A stretch of DNA of 64,000 bases from Watersipora subatra (lineage: Eukaryota > Bryozoa > Gymnolaemata > Cheilostomatida > Watersiporidae): assembly GCF_963576615.1 (NCBI RefSeq), contig NC_088717.1:14576108-14640107 (forward strand), given 5' to 3'. Of this stretch, positions 25,101 to 34,692 are shown piece after piece. The position numbers and the translations under genes were made by a program. The notes below the pieces were generated by a model. It saw only the letters and a program-made list of their open reading frames with translations, was not told the origin of the DNA and did no database searches. Numbering within the stretch: the stretch's first letter is position 1; each line of letters opens with the position of its first letter.

Positions 25101-25335
25101 ATTCAGCGTTGCCCACAGATGTATTCGAGATGATCAAAATAGGAGAGCAAGCCAAGTCTAGAAAGAAGATCCTTGATTAAAAAGATTTTTGGAGTTGTTT
25201 CACCATAGAAAATGCTTTGCATTTTTGTTATAGAGGGTCGATGCAACGCAGCTAGAAGATTTCTATGGACTGAACTCAGATGCTCAAAAGAATACAGAAA
25301 CAGGATATATTTTGTTCTATCAGTCGAGGGAATGA
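16185..25335 (+). CDS. USP46: USP46/USP12-type ubiquitin-specific protease, complete
   Basis: Cysteine protease that removes ubiquitin from substrates. In animals USP12/USP46 work with WDR48 and WDR20. Nine exons (16185-16187, 16352-16429, 16983-17202, 18225-18305, 19384-19538, 20589-20749, 21399-21525, 21973-22116, 25234-25335) sum to 1071 nt, giving 356 residues plus TGA; vertebrate USP46 is about 366. The catalytic Cys is C32 in [10 protein letters not shown], the His is H303 in [10 protein letters not shown] and the Asp is D318 in [10 protein letters not shown]. Zinc-finger cysteines are C174/C177 (CLNC) and C221/C224 (CEVC). The stretch [19 protein letters not shown] resembles USP46 more than USP12, but most invertebrates have one gene ancestral to both. 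The start codon follows an in-frame TAG, and MGAGASRL matches the short N-terminus of the family. All intron phases agree. Confidence 0.97.
16352..16429 (+). CDS. USP46: USP46 exon 2
   Basis: Residues 2-27, [18 protein letters not shown] then EHFFGLIN, between ACTACAG and GTATGT. It matches the MGANASALEKEIG...NEHYFGLVN region of the family. Confidence 0.93.
16983..17202 (+). CDS. USP46: USP46 exon 3 (catalytic cysteine)
   Basis: Residues 28-100 plus one base. It begins [14 protein letters not shown] with catalytic C32 and ends [11 protein letters not shown] before donor GTTAGT. The acceptor is GTTACAG. Confidence 0.97.
18225..18305 (+). CDS. USP46: USP46 exon 4
   Basis: Encodes [20 protein letters not shown] then TIADTVQ (residues 101-127). 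The QQDAQEF stretch is the conserved USP box. The acceptor is ATTTTGCAG and the donor G/GTAGG. Confidence 0.95.
18473..19092. mobile_element. Truncated pogo/Tigger-like element in USP46 intron 4
   Basis: Begins TACAGTCATACCTCAACATA then CCAGCTTAATGCG, matching the left end of the element at 52399. The interior TAATCTGCAATAAAATT and CTACCTTCGAGACG are shared with the element at 50758. The right terminal repeat is not recognisable and sequence fades near CTCGAAATTTTTCTCGTACG. The reverse 105-aa open frame at 18717-19034 ([19 protein letters not shown]) is probably repeat-derived. Confidence 0.55.
19384..19538 (+). CDS. USP46: USP46 exon 5 (first zinc cysteine pair)
   Basis: A variable charged linker ([20 protein letters not shown]) precedes the conserved [20 protein letters not shown] and CET. 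The acceptor is TTTTAAG at 19383. AG three bases further on (start 19387) would drop one residue and keep the frame. Confidence 0.92.
19695..19768 (+). repeat. tRNA-derived SINE head in USP46 intron 5
   Basis: A tRNA-sized unit carries an A-box-like TGGTGTAGTAGTTAGGA and a B-box GGGTTCAATC. The acceptor and T stems do not pair well, so this is a tRNA-derived repeat and not a working tRNA gene. Confidence 0.6.
20589..20749 (+). CDS. USP46: USP46 exon 6 (second zinc cysteine pair)
   Basis: Residues 180-232, [18 protein letters not shown] to [12 protein letters not shown], between CAACAG and GTCAGT. Confidence 0.96.
21399..21525 (+). CDS. USP46: USP46 exon 7
   Basis: Encodes [20 protein letters not shown] to [10 protein letters not shown]. 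It appears two residues shorter than the vertebrate proteins between KRFKY and KLSYR (VGQIQR here). The donor ACA/GTAAGT is the first of four tandem copies. Confidence 0.95.
21515..21660. repeat. 36-40-bp tandem repeat, 4 copies, spanning a USP46 splice donor
   Basis: TTCAATACA occurs at 21517, 21557, 21593 and 21632. The first copy is the real exon 7 end with donor GTAAGT. Copies 2 and 4 carry alternative donors GTATGT and GTAGGT. The spacer GGAGTTGTCTG is also shared. Confidence 0.88.
21973..22116 (+). CDS. USP46: USP46 exon 8 (catalytic His and Asp)
   Basis: Residues 276-323, [20 protein letters not shown], then [20 protein letters not shown] and DTVE. It is phase 0 at both ends, between GTTACAG and GTATGT. 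Confidence 0.97.
22527..23290 (+). repeat. Interspersed repeat, copy 1 (homologous to 44018-44790)
   Basis: Starts GATGAATGCCCAGGCTTGCT then CGAGTAATAAAAGTCTTTG, continues through TTTCAAACTTCATATCATGA and GGCAATTCCTACTC, and ends TTTATATAATTATATATAGA. A matching series in the same order lies at 44018-44790. A B-box-like GTGTTCAAATCC at about 23186 suggests a tRNA-like module in the 3' part. Confidence 0.75.
23824..23906. mobile_element. Small palindromic MITE
   Basis: ACAGTCATAGACCTATTAAC on the left faces GGTCTATGACTGT on the right, with further palindromic ACTATACTAGTATAGT inside. A related unit is at 49606-49724. Confidence 0.7.
25234..25335 (+). CDS. USP46: USP46 last exon
   Basis: Residues 324-356, [20 protein letters not shown] then [13 protein letters not shown] and TGA. 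The acceptor is TTTTTGTTATAG. It lies 3.1 kb from exon 8. Confidence 0.96.
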   Translation, partial: RVDATQLEDFYGLNSDAQKNTETGYILFYQSRE

Positions 25336-28060
25336 ACCCATCTGTAAAGAATTTTTTATTTAAATTAATTGGGTGATGCCAAATTATTTTCAAAAGATTC
25401 ATATGGAGTTTGAGTATTACCTAAGGCTGGCTTGCCACTTTTATAAGCCATAAAATGTCTTTCTTTTCTATGTGGGGTGGATCTTTGTGATATGTATTCT
25501 CAAGGCCATTTCTCTTGACGCCCTACAGCAGGTATCTAAAGGTGTGCACCGACTTCCTTTAAAATTACTTACAGGATAAGTCTGCTCTGTGGTACGCACC
25601 AGTATCAAACAACAGCTTTGAAGGCGTTTTAGAATTTACCCATAATTCAATACCTCATCATTCTTTGTTCTAATGGAACTCTCACGTCTAATAGAATAAT
25701 CAAATAATAGTAATATATCATAAATATTTAAGTTTTTATTCAATTTTTTTCGTGATACAGTTTTCACCTCTGCAAAGTCACTACGATTTTGTGAGTGCTT
25801 ACTAAATATGTAGTTTGTTTCGTAAAGGCTTTTACAATTCCAGCCTGCTGTTTGATACCGTCATCTCTCTATAATAAGACAAACATTTCAATGTTTCTTA
25901 TGACATGCAATTTATTGAAATTTTTTATTTTCACAGATTTAAACTGCTGTAGTTCCTATGATACATATAGGATTGTATACGAGGCAAACATCTGCTGTAT
26001 GTGTATGTAAATATACCTGTTCTCTCACCTTGATTGAGGAATATCTTACTTCTCTTATTCAGTGGTGGTCTTGGGTGAAATTGTATCCTATCAGCTAATT
26101 CACTGACTTTTTTGATAAACTCATGTTCATTCGTTTACGACCCTTCACTCACTAGTCGTCTAATAGTTGACTATCTCGACTCATGATTTTTTTCGTCTAA
26201 CGCTTGTACTAATACCTATAGTATTTGTCTATAGCTGAACACTTATTCCATTCGATACTCGCCACATATTGCAATTTTCACTAAGCAATCATATTAGGAG
26301 TCGTTTTCTCACTATTGTTATCGTCACCCATAGCCTGTGTTAGGCCCTGAACCCTGGGGTATGTCTGCACCTCGGGATATGTGTATATCTGTTTTGTCTC
26401 ATCTGCTTAGAAGCAAAATATAAAGGGTTGGCGATGTCACAGCAGCAGAGTAATCTGAACCGGCAGTTCCTATGTATTCTATAAATTTTTAAACATCAGT
26501 TTGGCTCCGAGGTTTAATTCTTATTAGTTAATTCAATATGATCAGGTTGGATCATAGCTACTGGTTTATCTATATGCAAGTAGTACCCTGGCTGACCGAT
26601 GTGTCACGAGAAATTCTCCAGGTGCTGATAAACGACAATAGGTAGCTGTAGACAGCTTCAAATAATTGAAAGTGAATAATTATCACATTTAGCATGCCGG
26701 GCTGCTAAATTGAGTGTGGCGAGTTCAAATCCCATACAATGCAATATTTTTTTCTACTTCTAACCGTGTTGATGGACATGGCTGTTATTATAGTGCAGAT
26801 TATTTAGTAGGCCTAAAGTTAAGTCTGTCCTCAACTACCTATCAGCAGCATATTATGTGTACTAGTTGTGGTCGCTTACAGAAAACATGCGATTTATTGC
26901 TGAATGTGAATTCTTCATGTGTCACAAAAACTTTAGAATGTTTGAACACGTAGCCTTGCATAGTCTATATGCAATCAAGAGGTTTCTCTAAGCATTTTGT
27001 ATGTACAATCTTGGCATATTTCATCAGCAATACCACCCATTGCGCAATATCTTGAACACTAGCAGTGAGGCAGGCTATGTCCAAGATTTGTTATCAATCA
27101 GATAGCTTGAATGTGTGTTTAAGAGGCTGTTTTTCAGGAGCGGATAAAGTTTTATTAAAGTCAAAATGTTTTAGCGACCTGGCGAAAGGCACGGAAAATT
27201 TGTGTGTGAGATTAGGAGCTAATTGGCCAAAAAATGTAGAAACTTAGCCTTTACGCAGACTAACAGACAGACATACCATAACAGAGTGAGATTTACTAAT
27301 ATATATTTATCATGAAGTTGTCACTTACGATTTAAAAATTCATTCATAATGTATAAATTATGGATATTTGAGGGATTGTTGTTTCATGTGCATCTTTCTT
27401 CAGTGACATGTAGTTTGATTCAGTATGCATACAATATTTTAATTTTCTCAATTGCCATTATGTTAGAAGTTGATACGTATGATGCCACATAATGTTAATT
27501 GTTTTTCTGTCAGTGTAAGGGACATACACATGACCATTGAGCAGCAAGGAAGGGTCTACTAATTGTAAGGGTTATGGAAATAAACTGACAAATTTTCTTG
27601 AATTTAGTAGAGCAATCCTATAGCTATATCTCCCTTATTGATAAGGTTGTAGGGTGTGTTCACCACACGTTATATGGGCGGTAAAGCCAATCAACTTGAG
27701 CTGATAGTTCAAGTCATCGGTACACCTTCGAGGAGATGCCCCAACAGATTGATGGTCCTTTGAATGCAGCAACATAGATAGATGGATTTTTATCCAGTGT
27801 CCGTTATGTGAATAGGGACAACTAATGAAGACTTAGGTATACCTACAATAAGGTTGTAGTAGTAGACCTTTACTACATACCTTAATTTTTAAGATCAGAA
27901 TAATTGAGAAAATAATGCAAAAACTATATTTATAACAAGAGAAGGACGTCTTAAGTTATATAACATTTAGTACACAATTTGAGTATTCCTGAATGCCCCT
28001 ATCTGTCCGTCTCCCCTCATGTTCTATATACAAGAAGACTCAGTAACATGTCCTACCCTC
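25336..28060. other. Intergenic region between convergent genes
   Basis: USP46 (plus) and the secreted-protein gene (minus) end towards each other across 2.7 kb. A SINE-like unit is near 26690-26745, with B-box-like GCGAGTTCAAATCCC. A repeat end ACAGACAGACATACCATAAC is near 27262-27310. No exon is recognised. Confidence 0.6.
26690..27310 (+). repeat. SINE-like repeat remnants
   Basis: A B-box-like GCGAGTTCAAATCCC at about 26720 follows CATGCCGGGCTGCTAAATTG. Near 27270 the ending GACAGACATACC and GAGATTTACTAATATATAT resembles the 3' ends of the repeats at 23290 and 44790. Boundaries are approximate. Confidence 0.4.
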
Positions 28061-28335
28061 TCAACAAGATACCAGATTCTCATGGTTTAGTCCACAAATT
28101 GAAACATCAAACAATGTTGCCGGTGCAACACGCTGGGGCTTGAACACAATGTTCATTCCTAGCCATTCCATTCGGAAGACCGTGCAGTTCCTGAAAACGT
28201 GGTATCTTATTCCACCAGCGTCGCAGTAACCTGAAGAAGATCCCAAATCTCCATCTATGTCATCGATACTTCCATCATCGTTTAAATCTTTCATTTCCAC
28301 CGAGGGAATCTCTACATTCCTCGTACAGAGCAGGG
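28061..28335 (-). CDS. Secreted protein last exon (calcium loop)
   Basis: Acceptor TTTATTCATAG. Encodes residues 158-248 with the DLNDDGSIDDID loop, then YCDAGGIRYHVFRNCTVF and the end SICGLNHENLVSC, TGA. Confidence 0.87.
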
Positions 28336-31300
28336 CTATGAATAAACAGAGGCATTACAAGTACATGTACGTGTAAGATACACATAAGGACTAAATGTTG
28401 CACTTGAAACCTTTTCTTATGAGAACAACGTAGAAAACCCTTTATAAGTAATGTAAAAAATCTATTCATTATAAATACGTCCTTCTAACATTATTAAGCC
28501 AATTCTTCCAGGAGAAGACAACTTTATTAATATTCTGATTTATACACTCGCACTTCTTCACAACTGAAAATACTGAACTAAAGGTTTGGCTGAAGGAAGC
28601 CAATAAAAAGCTTATGGGTACTTTTTTAAAAACCCAATCACATACCCACAATTCCTACGGATAGTGAGCATGTGATTGGGTTTTTACAATTTTACGACAA
28701 ATGCTGTAGTTTTGCTATGACTGGCTTACCAAGACGGGTAGGCAATGTTGACAGTGATTAATCCATATGCATGGCTATGTTATCGGCGAAAACCACAGCC
28801 GAAGATCTTAATAACTATTTTGATATTTTAGGCTACGTTAACTTACGGCTTGTCATATAACAAATGCGTGCAGTGTATGGTAAAATGATTGTACCAGATT
28901 TGTTTGCAGACTTGGCATTGTGTCGGTCACATCCCTAAAGGACACATTTGACGACAACTCCAAATTTGTGCATATGTGAAGGATTGAATAAATGTTGATT
29001 AAATAGCCCATGGCTTGATAAATTTTTTGACAATTTGCCACATAAATCCCTCTAGGGTACACTACTACACGTGTAGAACTCGAAACATCACTAAATGTGA
29101 AGATGAATACAAGTGAAATGATGAATTGGAAGGATTTTATTTGTAGAGATGCTTTTGATACTTTATAATAGGTAACAGTACTAAGGTCTATAGGGAAGCT
29201 GTGATATAACCTGTTAATACCTCTTCACTGTTATTGCCATCTGAAATCAAATTCTAAATCAATGCTACTCAGCCGACAGTTAAAGGAAGTATGAACTTGA
29301 AGAAAAAGAAAATTAGGCATTTATTACGTAAGCCACATTCTTTACGATAATTTTTGCTGTAATAAGAGCCGTAATGTCTGTCCGTTTGTCCAAAGACACG
29401 GTTGAAAATCGGAAAAAATTACGTAATTTGAACTCACGATTTTTAGCATGGTAGACTAGCACTAATAACTGTGCCTGCATACCATAACAATTGTGCGTAT
29501 AGTTATTACACCTGATGATCACTCACGGTACACAGTACTTGCAAGGTACTGGTAACTATTACGGCACTCACGGTACACTGTACTTGCAAGGTACTAGTAA
29601 CTATTATGGCTGTGAGCAAAGGAGAGTAGAAGCTTACCTCTGGTGCTGTTGACAATCCTTTCATGCCAGTCAGCAAAATAGCACGGGCCTTCACCTACTT
29701 CCAATTCCAAGTTGACACACTCAAGGAAGGCTAGATAGGCCTGTTGGCTGAAGCAATGCAAACAGATATTTTAACATAATGGCAAATTTTTGCTCATAAG
29801 AGAAAGGCATCAAAAAAGAATGATACTAAAAGGTAAAGCTTGATAGATAACGAAATGAATTAAACAGAAATATGCATAGATGATGGTTTTTTGATACCAT
29901 AATAGGAGACCCCTTCACCCAAATGTGTATGGATGCTTGCGTTTGATATCACATACATGCTCTGGTGGTGTCAAAAGATATGCTGGTATTTGGCAGATTT
30001 ACCAGCACCAATCTACAACCACTTGACACAAGAGAGTGCTGGTGACACTACCACATCTGGCACTGAAATGGCTGGTAGAACTAACATAGGCGTGTAAAGC
30101 ATTCTTCATCTGGCATGCATTGTGTTATGGTGATTACTGGAGGGCCCTTCAACATTAATAAACCTGATCCTAAAGAGTTGGTAGGCAGCCAGAATCATAA
30201 AAGATTATGAGCAGGAATTCTAGCCTGGTCAGTCATCGGGAGACGCAAGGGCTAAGCACCATGCTGTCGACAACTGAGCAATAGCATAGTTCACACGAAA
30301 TGATCTCCTTAAAGCTGTCATTAAAATATTAGCAAAATTCCAGAGCTCAATATTTGACCTTGACATGGACCAGCATCTAAATACCCTTAATGCTGATGAG
30401 CTAAATGTGTTCAGAGATATTTGATGTCCAAAATACTCAGATCACAGCTCCAATCTGCCTGACCGTCCATTACATTCCTACTTCCTCAGAAACCACTACA
30501 CCTTATACCAGACACCAACACTTTTCCAATCCACATTATAAAACAACGTTATTTAAAAAAAGTTTTTTTCAAATGTTCATAATTTTCCTTTACTATTATT
30601 TATTATTCTTTGTCTTATGGTACCATTTGCTTTGAATGGCCTTGACCAGTGATAATAAAGTTAATATCGATCTACCTATCTATCTGCCTACCAATTGACA
30701 ATAAAATGCCACATACATGTAGATTGTAAATTGACCAGTGTAGATCACAAAGTTACTATCTACCTATCTTTCTACCTATCCATCCATCTATCTATCTACC
30801 TATCCATCTATATATCTATCTACCTATCTAGAAAATATGTACTTATCCATCTATTTATCTTTCTATCTATATATCTATTTACCTATCTACATATCTATCT
30901 ACTTATCCATATATCCATCTACCTATCCATCTATCTATCTACCATCTACATATCTATCTACCTATCTATTATATACCTATCTACCTACCTATCTATCCAT
31001 GACTGTTTGAATAAGATAAAAAAACTTTCTAGCAATGTTTGTCCGAAGTAATAGCTTCAGTTCTCCCATTGAAATCAATTTGCATAAATTGTGTGACATT
31101 TGGCGAAAGACTGAAGGAGTTTAGTTCTTGTGAATGCTAGACCTACCTAGCTCAAGGGGAAGAGAAATGCGACCTCGTATGTGACCTTATGCAAATCAGC
31201 ATGAATCACAAGTGATGTAAGGTATACAAACAGCTATAAACAAGTTAAAATTGGGTCAGCATTAACTCACTTGCAAGTGACTGTTAGATCAGACCCTTGA

Positions 31301-34300
31301 CCTTCTGTTACAAGGTCAAGGCAATCAAAGAAATCGTCTCTGCACATGTTGTTGAACTCCTCTACAAAGCAGTGAAGATACTGATCAGTATTTTGGTTTC
31401 GGTTGTGGAGTTGTCAAACTTTTCCAGCAGCAACCAAGATTTTACTGTTGCCTCCTGAGTTCATGGCACAAAGACGTAAAACATACACTATATCTGATTG
31501 GATTCTTTCTAATAGTAGTGTTGTCCAACTAGAGCATAAATTAAATTATAGTTTTCTACGTAGATTTTAAGCTACTTTTAAACTATTGAATACATGAAGT
31601 AACATCTTCACACTTTAAAATGATTATTTGTTCTATATGGTATATACGCCGTTTAAAAAAAAAGAGAAAACTTTTGCGATGTTTCCAATAAATTAAATGA
31701 TTTATGCAGTGTCTAAAATGGAAACAACTTATGCAATGTCCTAAATAAGGTAAAACTTCTTTGCAGTGTTCCAAATAAGGTGAAAAAATGCTTAAATAAT
31801 ATTGAAATGTTTCAATCTTTACTATGAGTGTGCCTGTCCAAAGACATAGTTTAATGTTAGGAAAAAAGATTACATCATTTGTGATTCGAACTCATAAAAC
31901 ATAATACGAAAGCTTATAAAAACCTCTATATGAGCCTTGTACCTTTGTTCATTCTAGCATTTGTTTTTATATATTTTGTTTGAAGTTATCTTTCATGACA
32001 ATTTAGTGATACATTTAAAAGAAAACCTTCAAAAACCAATTTCTTGTTCTTTAAACCTCAAGACATTCTAAGGTTACAAGTAGCAGGCAAGATGGTGTGA
32101 TTTATACATTATTAGTCCATTTTAGCCACAAATATATCATGAATGTTAGCTCAAACACATAATCAAATAACTCAGTATGTGATGGATAAACTATTCTCCT
32201 ACACCTGTCAGTGTTGGTTACGATACTTTTACCAGTTCAAAGTTCACACAAATTCACAAGTGAGTTGTTCTCTAACTAATCAGTTCTCTCTACGATTCTG
32301 CATCCTTTGTTACACATCTGATGACGCTTTACAAATGAAAATTGCACAGAGAAAGGCTATATAAGTAGATGAGTGTGATATTGATGCGATGCTTGATATT
32401 CTTGGTTCCAATGTTCAGTGGAGTTCTTCATCAGTACCTGACTACCTAATAGCTACATGAGTACTTATAACTCAAAACTGAAAGAAACTATTAACCAAGA
32501 AATGGTAATTTGATTAATCAATACAAACTAGCACATTAGCATGTTAGCAGGAATGACTTCGCCCTTCCTTTGTAGAGTCCTACTACGCCTCTCACAAGCA
32601 CTTTAACCAACACATATTCTATGAGATGCTACAATACTAGAACACATCCACACAGGGATGCTACAGTACTAGAACACATCCACACAGGGATGCTACAGTA
32701 CTAGAACACATCCTCACGGGGATGCTACAGTACTAGAACACATCCACACAGAGATTCCGCATTGCAAGAACACATCTTCGCCGATATTCTGCAGAACAAG
32801 AACACAACCTCACTGGGATTCTACAGTACAAGAACACAACCTCACTAAGATTCTACAGTACAAGAACACAACCTCACTGGGATTCTACAGTACAAGAACA
32901 CCTCACTGGGATTCTACAGTACAAGAACACATCCTTGCTGGGACTCTACAGTACAAGAACACAACCTCGCTGAGACTCTACAGTACAAGAACACATCCTC
33001 GCTGGGATTCTACAGTACAAGAAAACGTCCTCACTGGTATTCTACAGTACATTCCATATTGTTATACCATTCAAGTCACAATTTTCTTGCTCAAATAGTT
33101 CCATAATGGCCACCATAGTTTGTAGAGTGGTTTCCATGGACCTCAGGTTATTTCTATTAACATCGGTGTCCACATAGCACTGTGAAAACTCATCCATCCT
33201 AAAAGCAGAGTCCACACATGAATGACAAACAAAATGATTGAAACCACTGTCACATACTTGTCACAGGTAAAACCGTTGTCACATACTTGTCACAGGTAAA
33301 ACCACTGTCATATATTTGTTACAGGTAAAACCATTGTCATACATTTGTCACATGCAAAACCATTGTGATAAACTTGCGAGTTCACAGGCATCAGTGAGCA
33401 GCATGCGAATTCCAAGTATCATACTCCTACCTAGATGTACTTAACTCTTGGAATGTCTTTGAGAATATACCATGGTGTGCTCAGTTTGTCACCACATCAA
33501 ACTGAAAGCTTTTCTTATTGTCCACTAAAGGATTGTTCTTGTAATGCTCAATCAGCTCTAAGATCATTTGGAAACGGTGCCAAAATTGTTCTAGACACTG
33601 CCAAGATACTTATAGGTTGCATTGCAAGTACTAACCACGCTGCACTAGAGGTACACGTAGGATACTTTCTATACTGTAAGTAGTACATATGTCACTCTGG
33701 ATATACGTGTAGATTGTACCTTGTGCTGTAGGTACTATTTTAACTTAGAAATGTTTTCAGGTTGTATCCTGTACTGTAGATACTGTCACTTTAAAGATGT
33801 GTAAGTACAATTTCATGGTAGCAACAGATGTGGCCTATAATCTACACCATAATACTGCATATTACAAATACATACAGGATGAATTCTGTTTTAGATACGA
33901 TTATTCTGGAAGTACATGTGGCTTGTATCGGATGTACAGTAACTGGCACTTTTGATAAACGTTTAGTTTGTAGGCTATCACCTTGAGATTATGGTAGATT
34001 GCATCCCTTATACTAGTCCAGTGGTAAATATCATAAACTTACATATCACACATTCTTTTGCTGTTGTCCTGTGTTACCACATCCAGCAATGGCACTATAC
34101 AGCTTTCTGTCGGGGGTTTGTCCTGCGTGGACCCCAAACTAACTGAAATGGTGACATTATCCATTACCTTGCTACTCAATAGATAGAGAAGGTACAGATA
34201 TACTACCTTTTGTTGGATTTATATTAGTTCGCCAGTTAATTAAAACATTTCTACTTGGTCTGCAATGGTATACTAATCAGCAAATAAGCAGCAAGACATT

Positions 34301-34577
34301 GGCTCTCATAAGGTTACTTCCTAATTTGTTCTACAAAAATCTCTCTATTGTTAGTTTTAACATTTCTCTGTAAGGGAAAAGTAGATTTTAATAACAAATA
34401 TAATTATGAAAGATTAGTTAAAAATAGCAAACACAATAGGCAAACAATAATTTTTACAAATGCAGTTATGAAGTATCAGTTAAAAATAGCAAACGCAATA
34501 GGCATACAATAATTTTTATATAAATGTACATACATACCTGTAGTGAATATTATGGCAAGGACGTATGTATAAGCCAT
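28061..34577 (-). CDS. Secreted cysteine-rich protein with dockerin-like calcium loop, family unknown
   Basis: Six exons (34577-34538, 34142-34043, 33198-33068, 31361-31271, 29747-29638, 28335-28061) sum to 747 nt, giving 248 residues plus TGA. All phases agree, so the gene model is internally strong although the family is not recognised. Residues 1-18 (MAYTYVLAIIFTTVSLGS) look like a signal peptide. The mature part has 14 cysteines, sequons at N154 (NST) and N207 (NCT), and DLNDDGSIDDID at residues 174-185. This last has Asp/Asn at EF-hand loop positions 1, 3, 5 and 12 and Gly at position 6, as in dockerin-type loops. Exon pairs 2/3 and 4/5 have the same phases (1 to 2, then 2 to 1), and each pair joins just after a Cys-x, which suggests a duplicated helical disulfide domain. 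An extracellular role is inferred. Confidence 0.85.
29400..29450 (-). repeat. SINE-like fragment
   Basis: The reverse complement carries a B-box-like GAGTTCAAATTAC and the flank CGTGTCTTTGGACAAACGGA shared with the unit near 31840. It lies in intron 5 of the secreted-protein gene. Confidence 0.35.
29521..29610. repeat. 45-bp tandem duplication
   Basis: Two copies of ACTCACGGTACAC(A/T)GTAC then TTGCAAGGTACT(G/A)GTAAC, at 29521 and 29566, lie 28 bp inside intron 5 of the secreted-protein gene. Confidence 0.9.
29638..29747 (-). CDS. Secreted protein exon 5
   Basis: Acceptor CATTGCTTCAG/CCAACAG. Encodes NQQAYLAFLECVNLELEV, then PCYFADWHERIVNSTR. The donor is G/GTAAGC. The alternative acceptor CAACAG would meet a stop in this frame. 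Confidence 0.85.
30120..30690 (+). mobile_element. LINE 3' end remnant
   Basis: The open frame at 30405-30635 contains TSSETTTPYTRHQHFSNPHY then KTTLFKKSFFQ. This resembles the C-terminal tail of animal LINE reverse transcriptases, a basic stretch before SFFPxTIxxWNxLP-like endings. It is followed by GATAATAAAGTTAATATCGA and then a simple-repeat tail, as in many LINEs. It is interrupted and incomplete. Confidence 0.5.
30668..31001. repeat. (CTAT/CTAC)n microsatellite
   Basis: A tetranucleotide array with a unique 60-bp island near 30690-30750 whose end repeats TTGACCAGTG...AAAGTTA from the LINE 3' end. The array also produces a false 118-aa open frame rich in Tyr-Leu-Ser. Confidence 0.95.
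31271..31361 (-). CDS. Secreted protein exon 4
   Basis: Acceptor CACTGCTTTGTAG/AGGAG, with a possible branch site CTGAT about 25 bases upstream. Encodes EFNNMCRDDFFDCLDLVTEG then QGSDLTVTC, with donor AA/GTGAGT. Confidence 0.82.
31825..31965 (-). repeat. SINE-like fragment
   Basis: The reverse complement contains GAGTTCGAATCAC (B-box-like) and AACTATGTCTTTGGACAGGC, sharing the flank with the unit at 29400. It lies in intron 3 of the secreted-protein gene. Confidence 0.4.
32623..33056. repeat. 32-bp minisatellite, about 14 copies
   Basis: The unit ATGCTACAGTACTAGAACAC plus ATCCACACAGGG grades into ATTCTACAGTACAAGAACAC units. It stops about ten bases from the exon 3 donor of the secreted-protein gene. 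Confidence 0.95.
33068..33198 (-). CDS. Secreted protein exon 3
   Basis: Acceptor TCTGCTTTTAG. Encodes MDEFSQCYVDTDVNRNNLRS to ELFEQENCDLN (residues 48-90), with donor G/GTATAA. A 32-bp minisatellite begins about ten bases past the donor. Confidence 0.85.
33239..33384. repeat. 29-bp minisatellite, about 5 copies
   Basis: The unit AAAACCGTTGTCACATACTT plus GTCACAGGT lies in intron 2 of the secreted-protein gene, about 40 bp from exon 3. Confidence 0.9.
34043..34142 (-). CDS. Secreted protein exon 2
   Basis: Acceptor CATTTCAG. Encodes VSLGSTQDKPPTESCIVPLL then DVVTQDNSKRMCD (residues 14-46) and ends in phase 2 at donor GTAAGT. Confidence 0.85.
34538..34577 (-). CDS. Secreted protein exon 1 (signal peptide)
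   Basis: ATG at 34577-34575 encodes MAYTYVLAIIFTT plus one base. The donor is CAG/GTATGT. Confidence 0.85.
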
Positions 34578-34643
34578 TGTTGTAGAATGATACACGTGTG
34601 AACGAATGTCACCAATGAAAGATCAACTGTATAGATTAACTGG

Positions 34644-34692
34644 TTAAATACCATTAAGTAGTCTACGCAAAGAGGCAACTCACACTGATTGG
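34644..34692 (-). promoter_or_regulatory. Putative core promoter of the secreted-protein gene
   Basis: On the minus strand GACCAATCAG (CCAAT box, around 34690) precedes TATTTAA (TATA-like, 34650-34644). That places a start site near 34617 and a 5' UTR of about 40 bases before the ATG. The call rests on motif spacing only. Confidence 0.45.

Larger units (their letters stand above)
22117..25233. other. USP46 intron 8
   Basis: The largest intron of the gene. It contains a long interspersed repeat (22527-23290) and a small palindromic MITE (23824-23906). The rest, about 23300-23820 and 23910-25230, is AT-rich with nothing recognised. Confidence 0.7.

Noticed and set aside
30695-31051. 118-aa open frame rich in Tyr, Leu, Ser, Ile
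   Set aside because: It is a direct read of the CTAT/CTAC microsatellite behind a LINE end, with no independent coding sign.
31361-31400. Acceptor ATCAG/TATCTTCACTGC for exon 4 of the secreted-protein gene
   Set aside because: It gives a plausible protein (YLHCFVEEFN) but in phase 0, which does not fit exon 3. The acceptor TTTGTAG/AGGAG 19 bases later fits the phase and has a better pyrimidine tract.
32050-32066. Eleven-base microexon (AATGTCTTGAG) to rescue the phase above
   Set aside because: Not needed once the correct exon 4 acceptor was found, and its donor is weak.
32623-33056. CRISPR-like array
   Set aside because: Regular repeats with apparent spacing, but the whole 32-bp unit is repeated with gradual divergence. 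It is a minisatellite in a eukaryotic intron.
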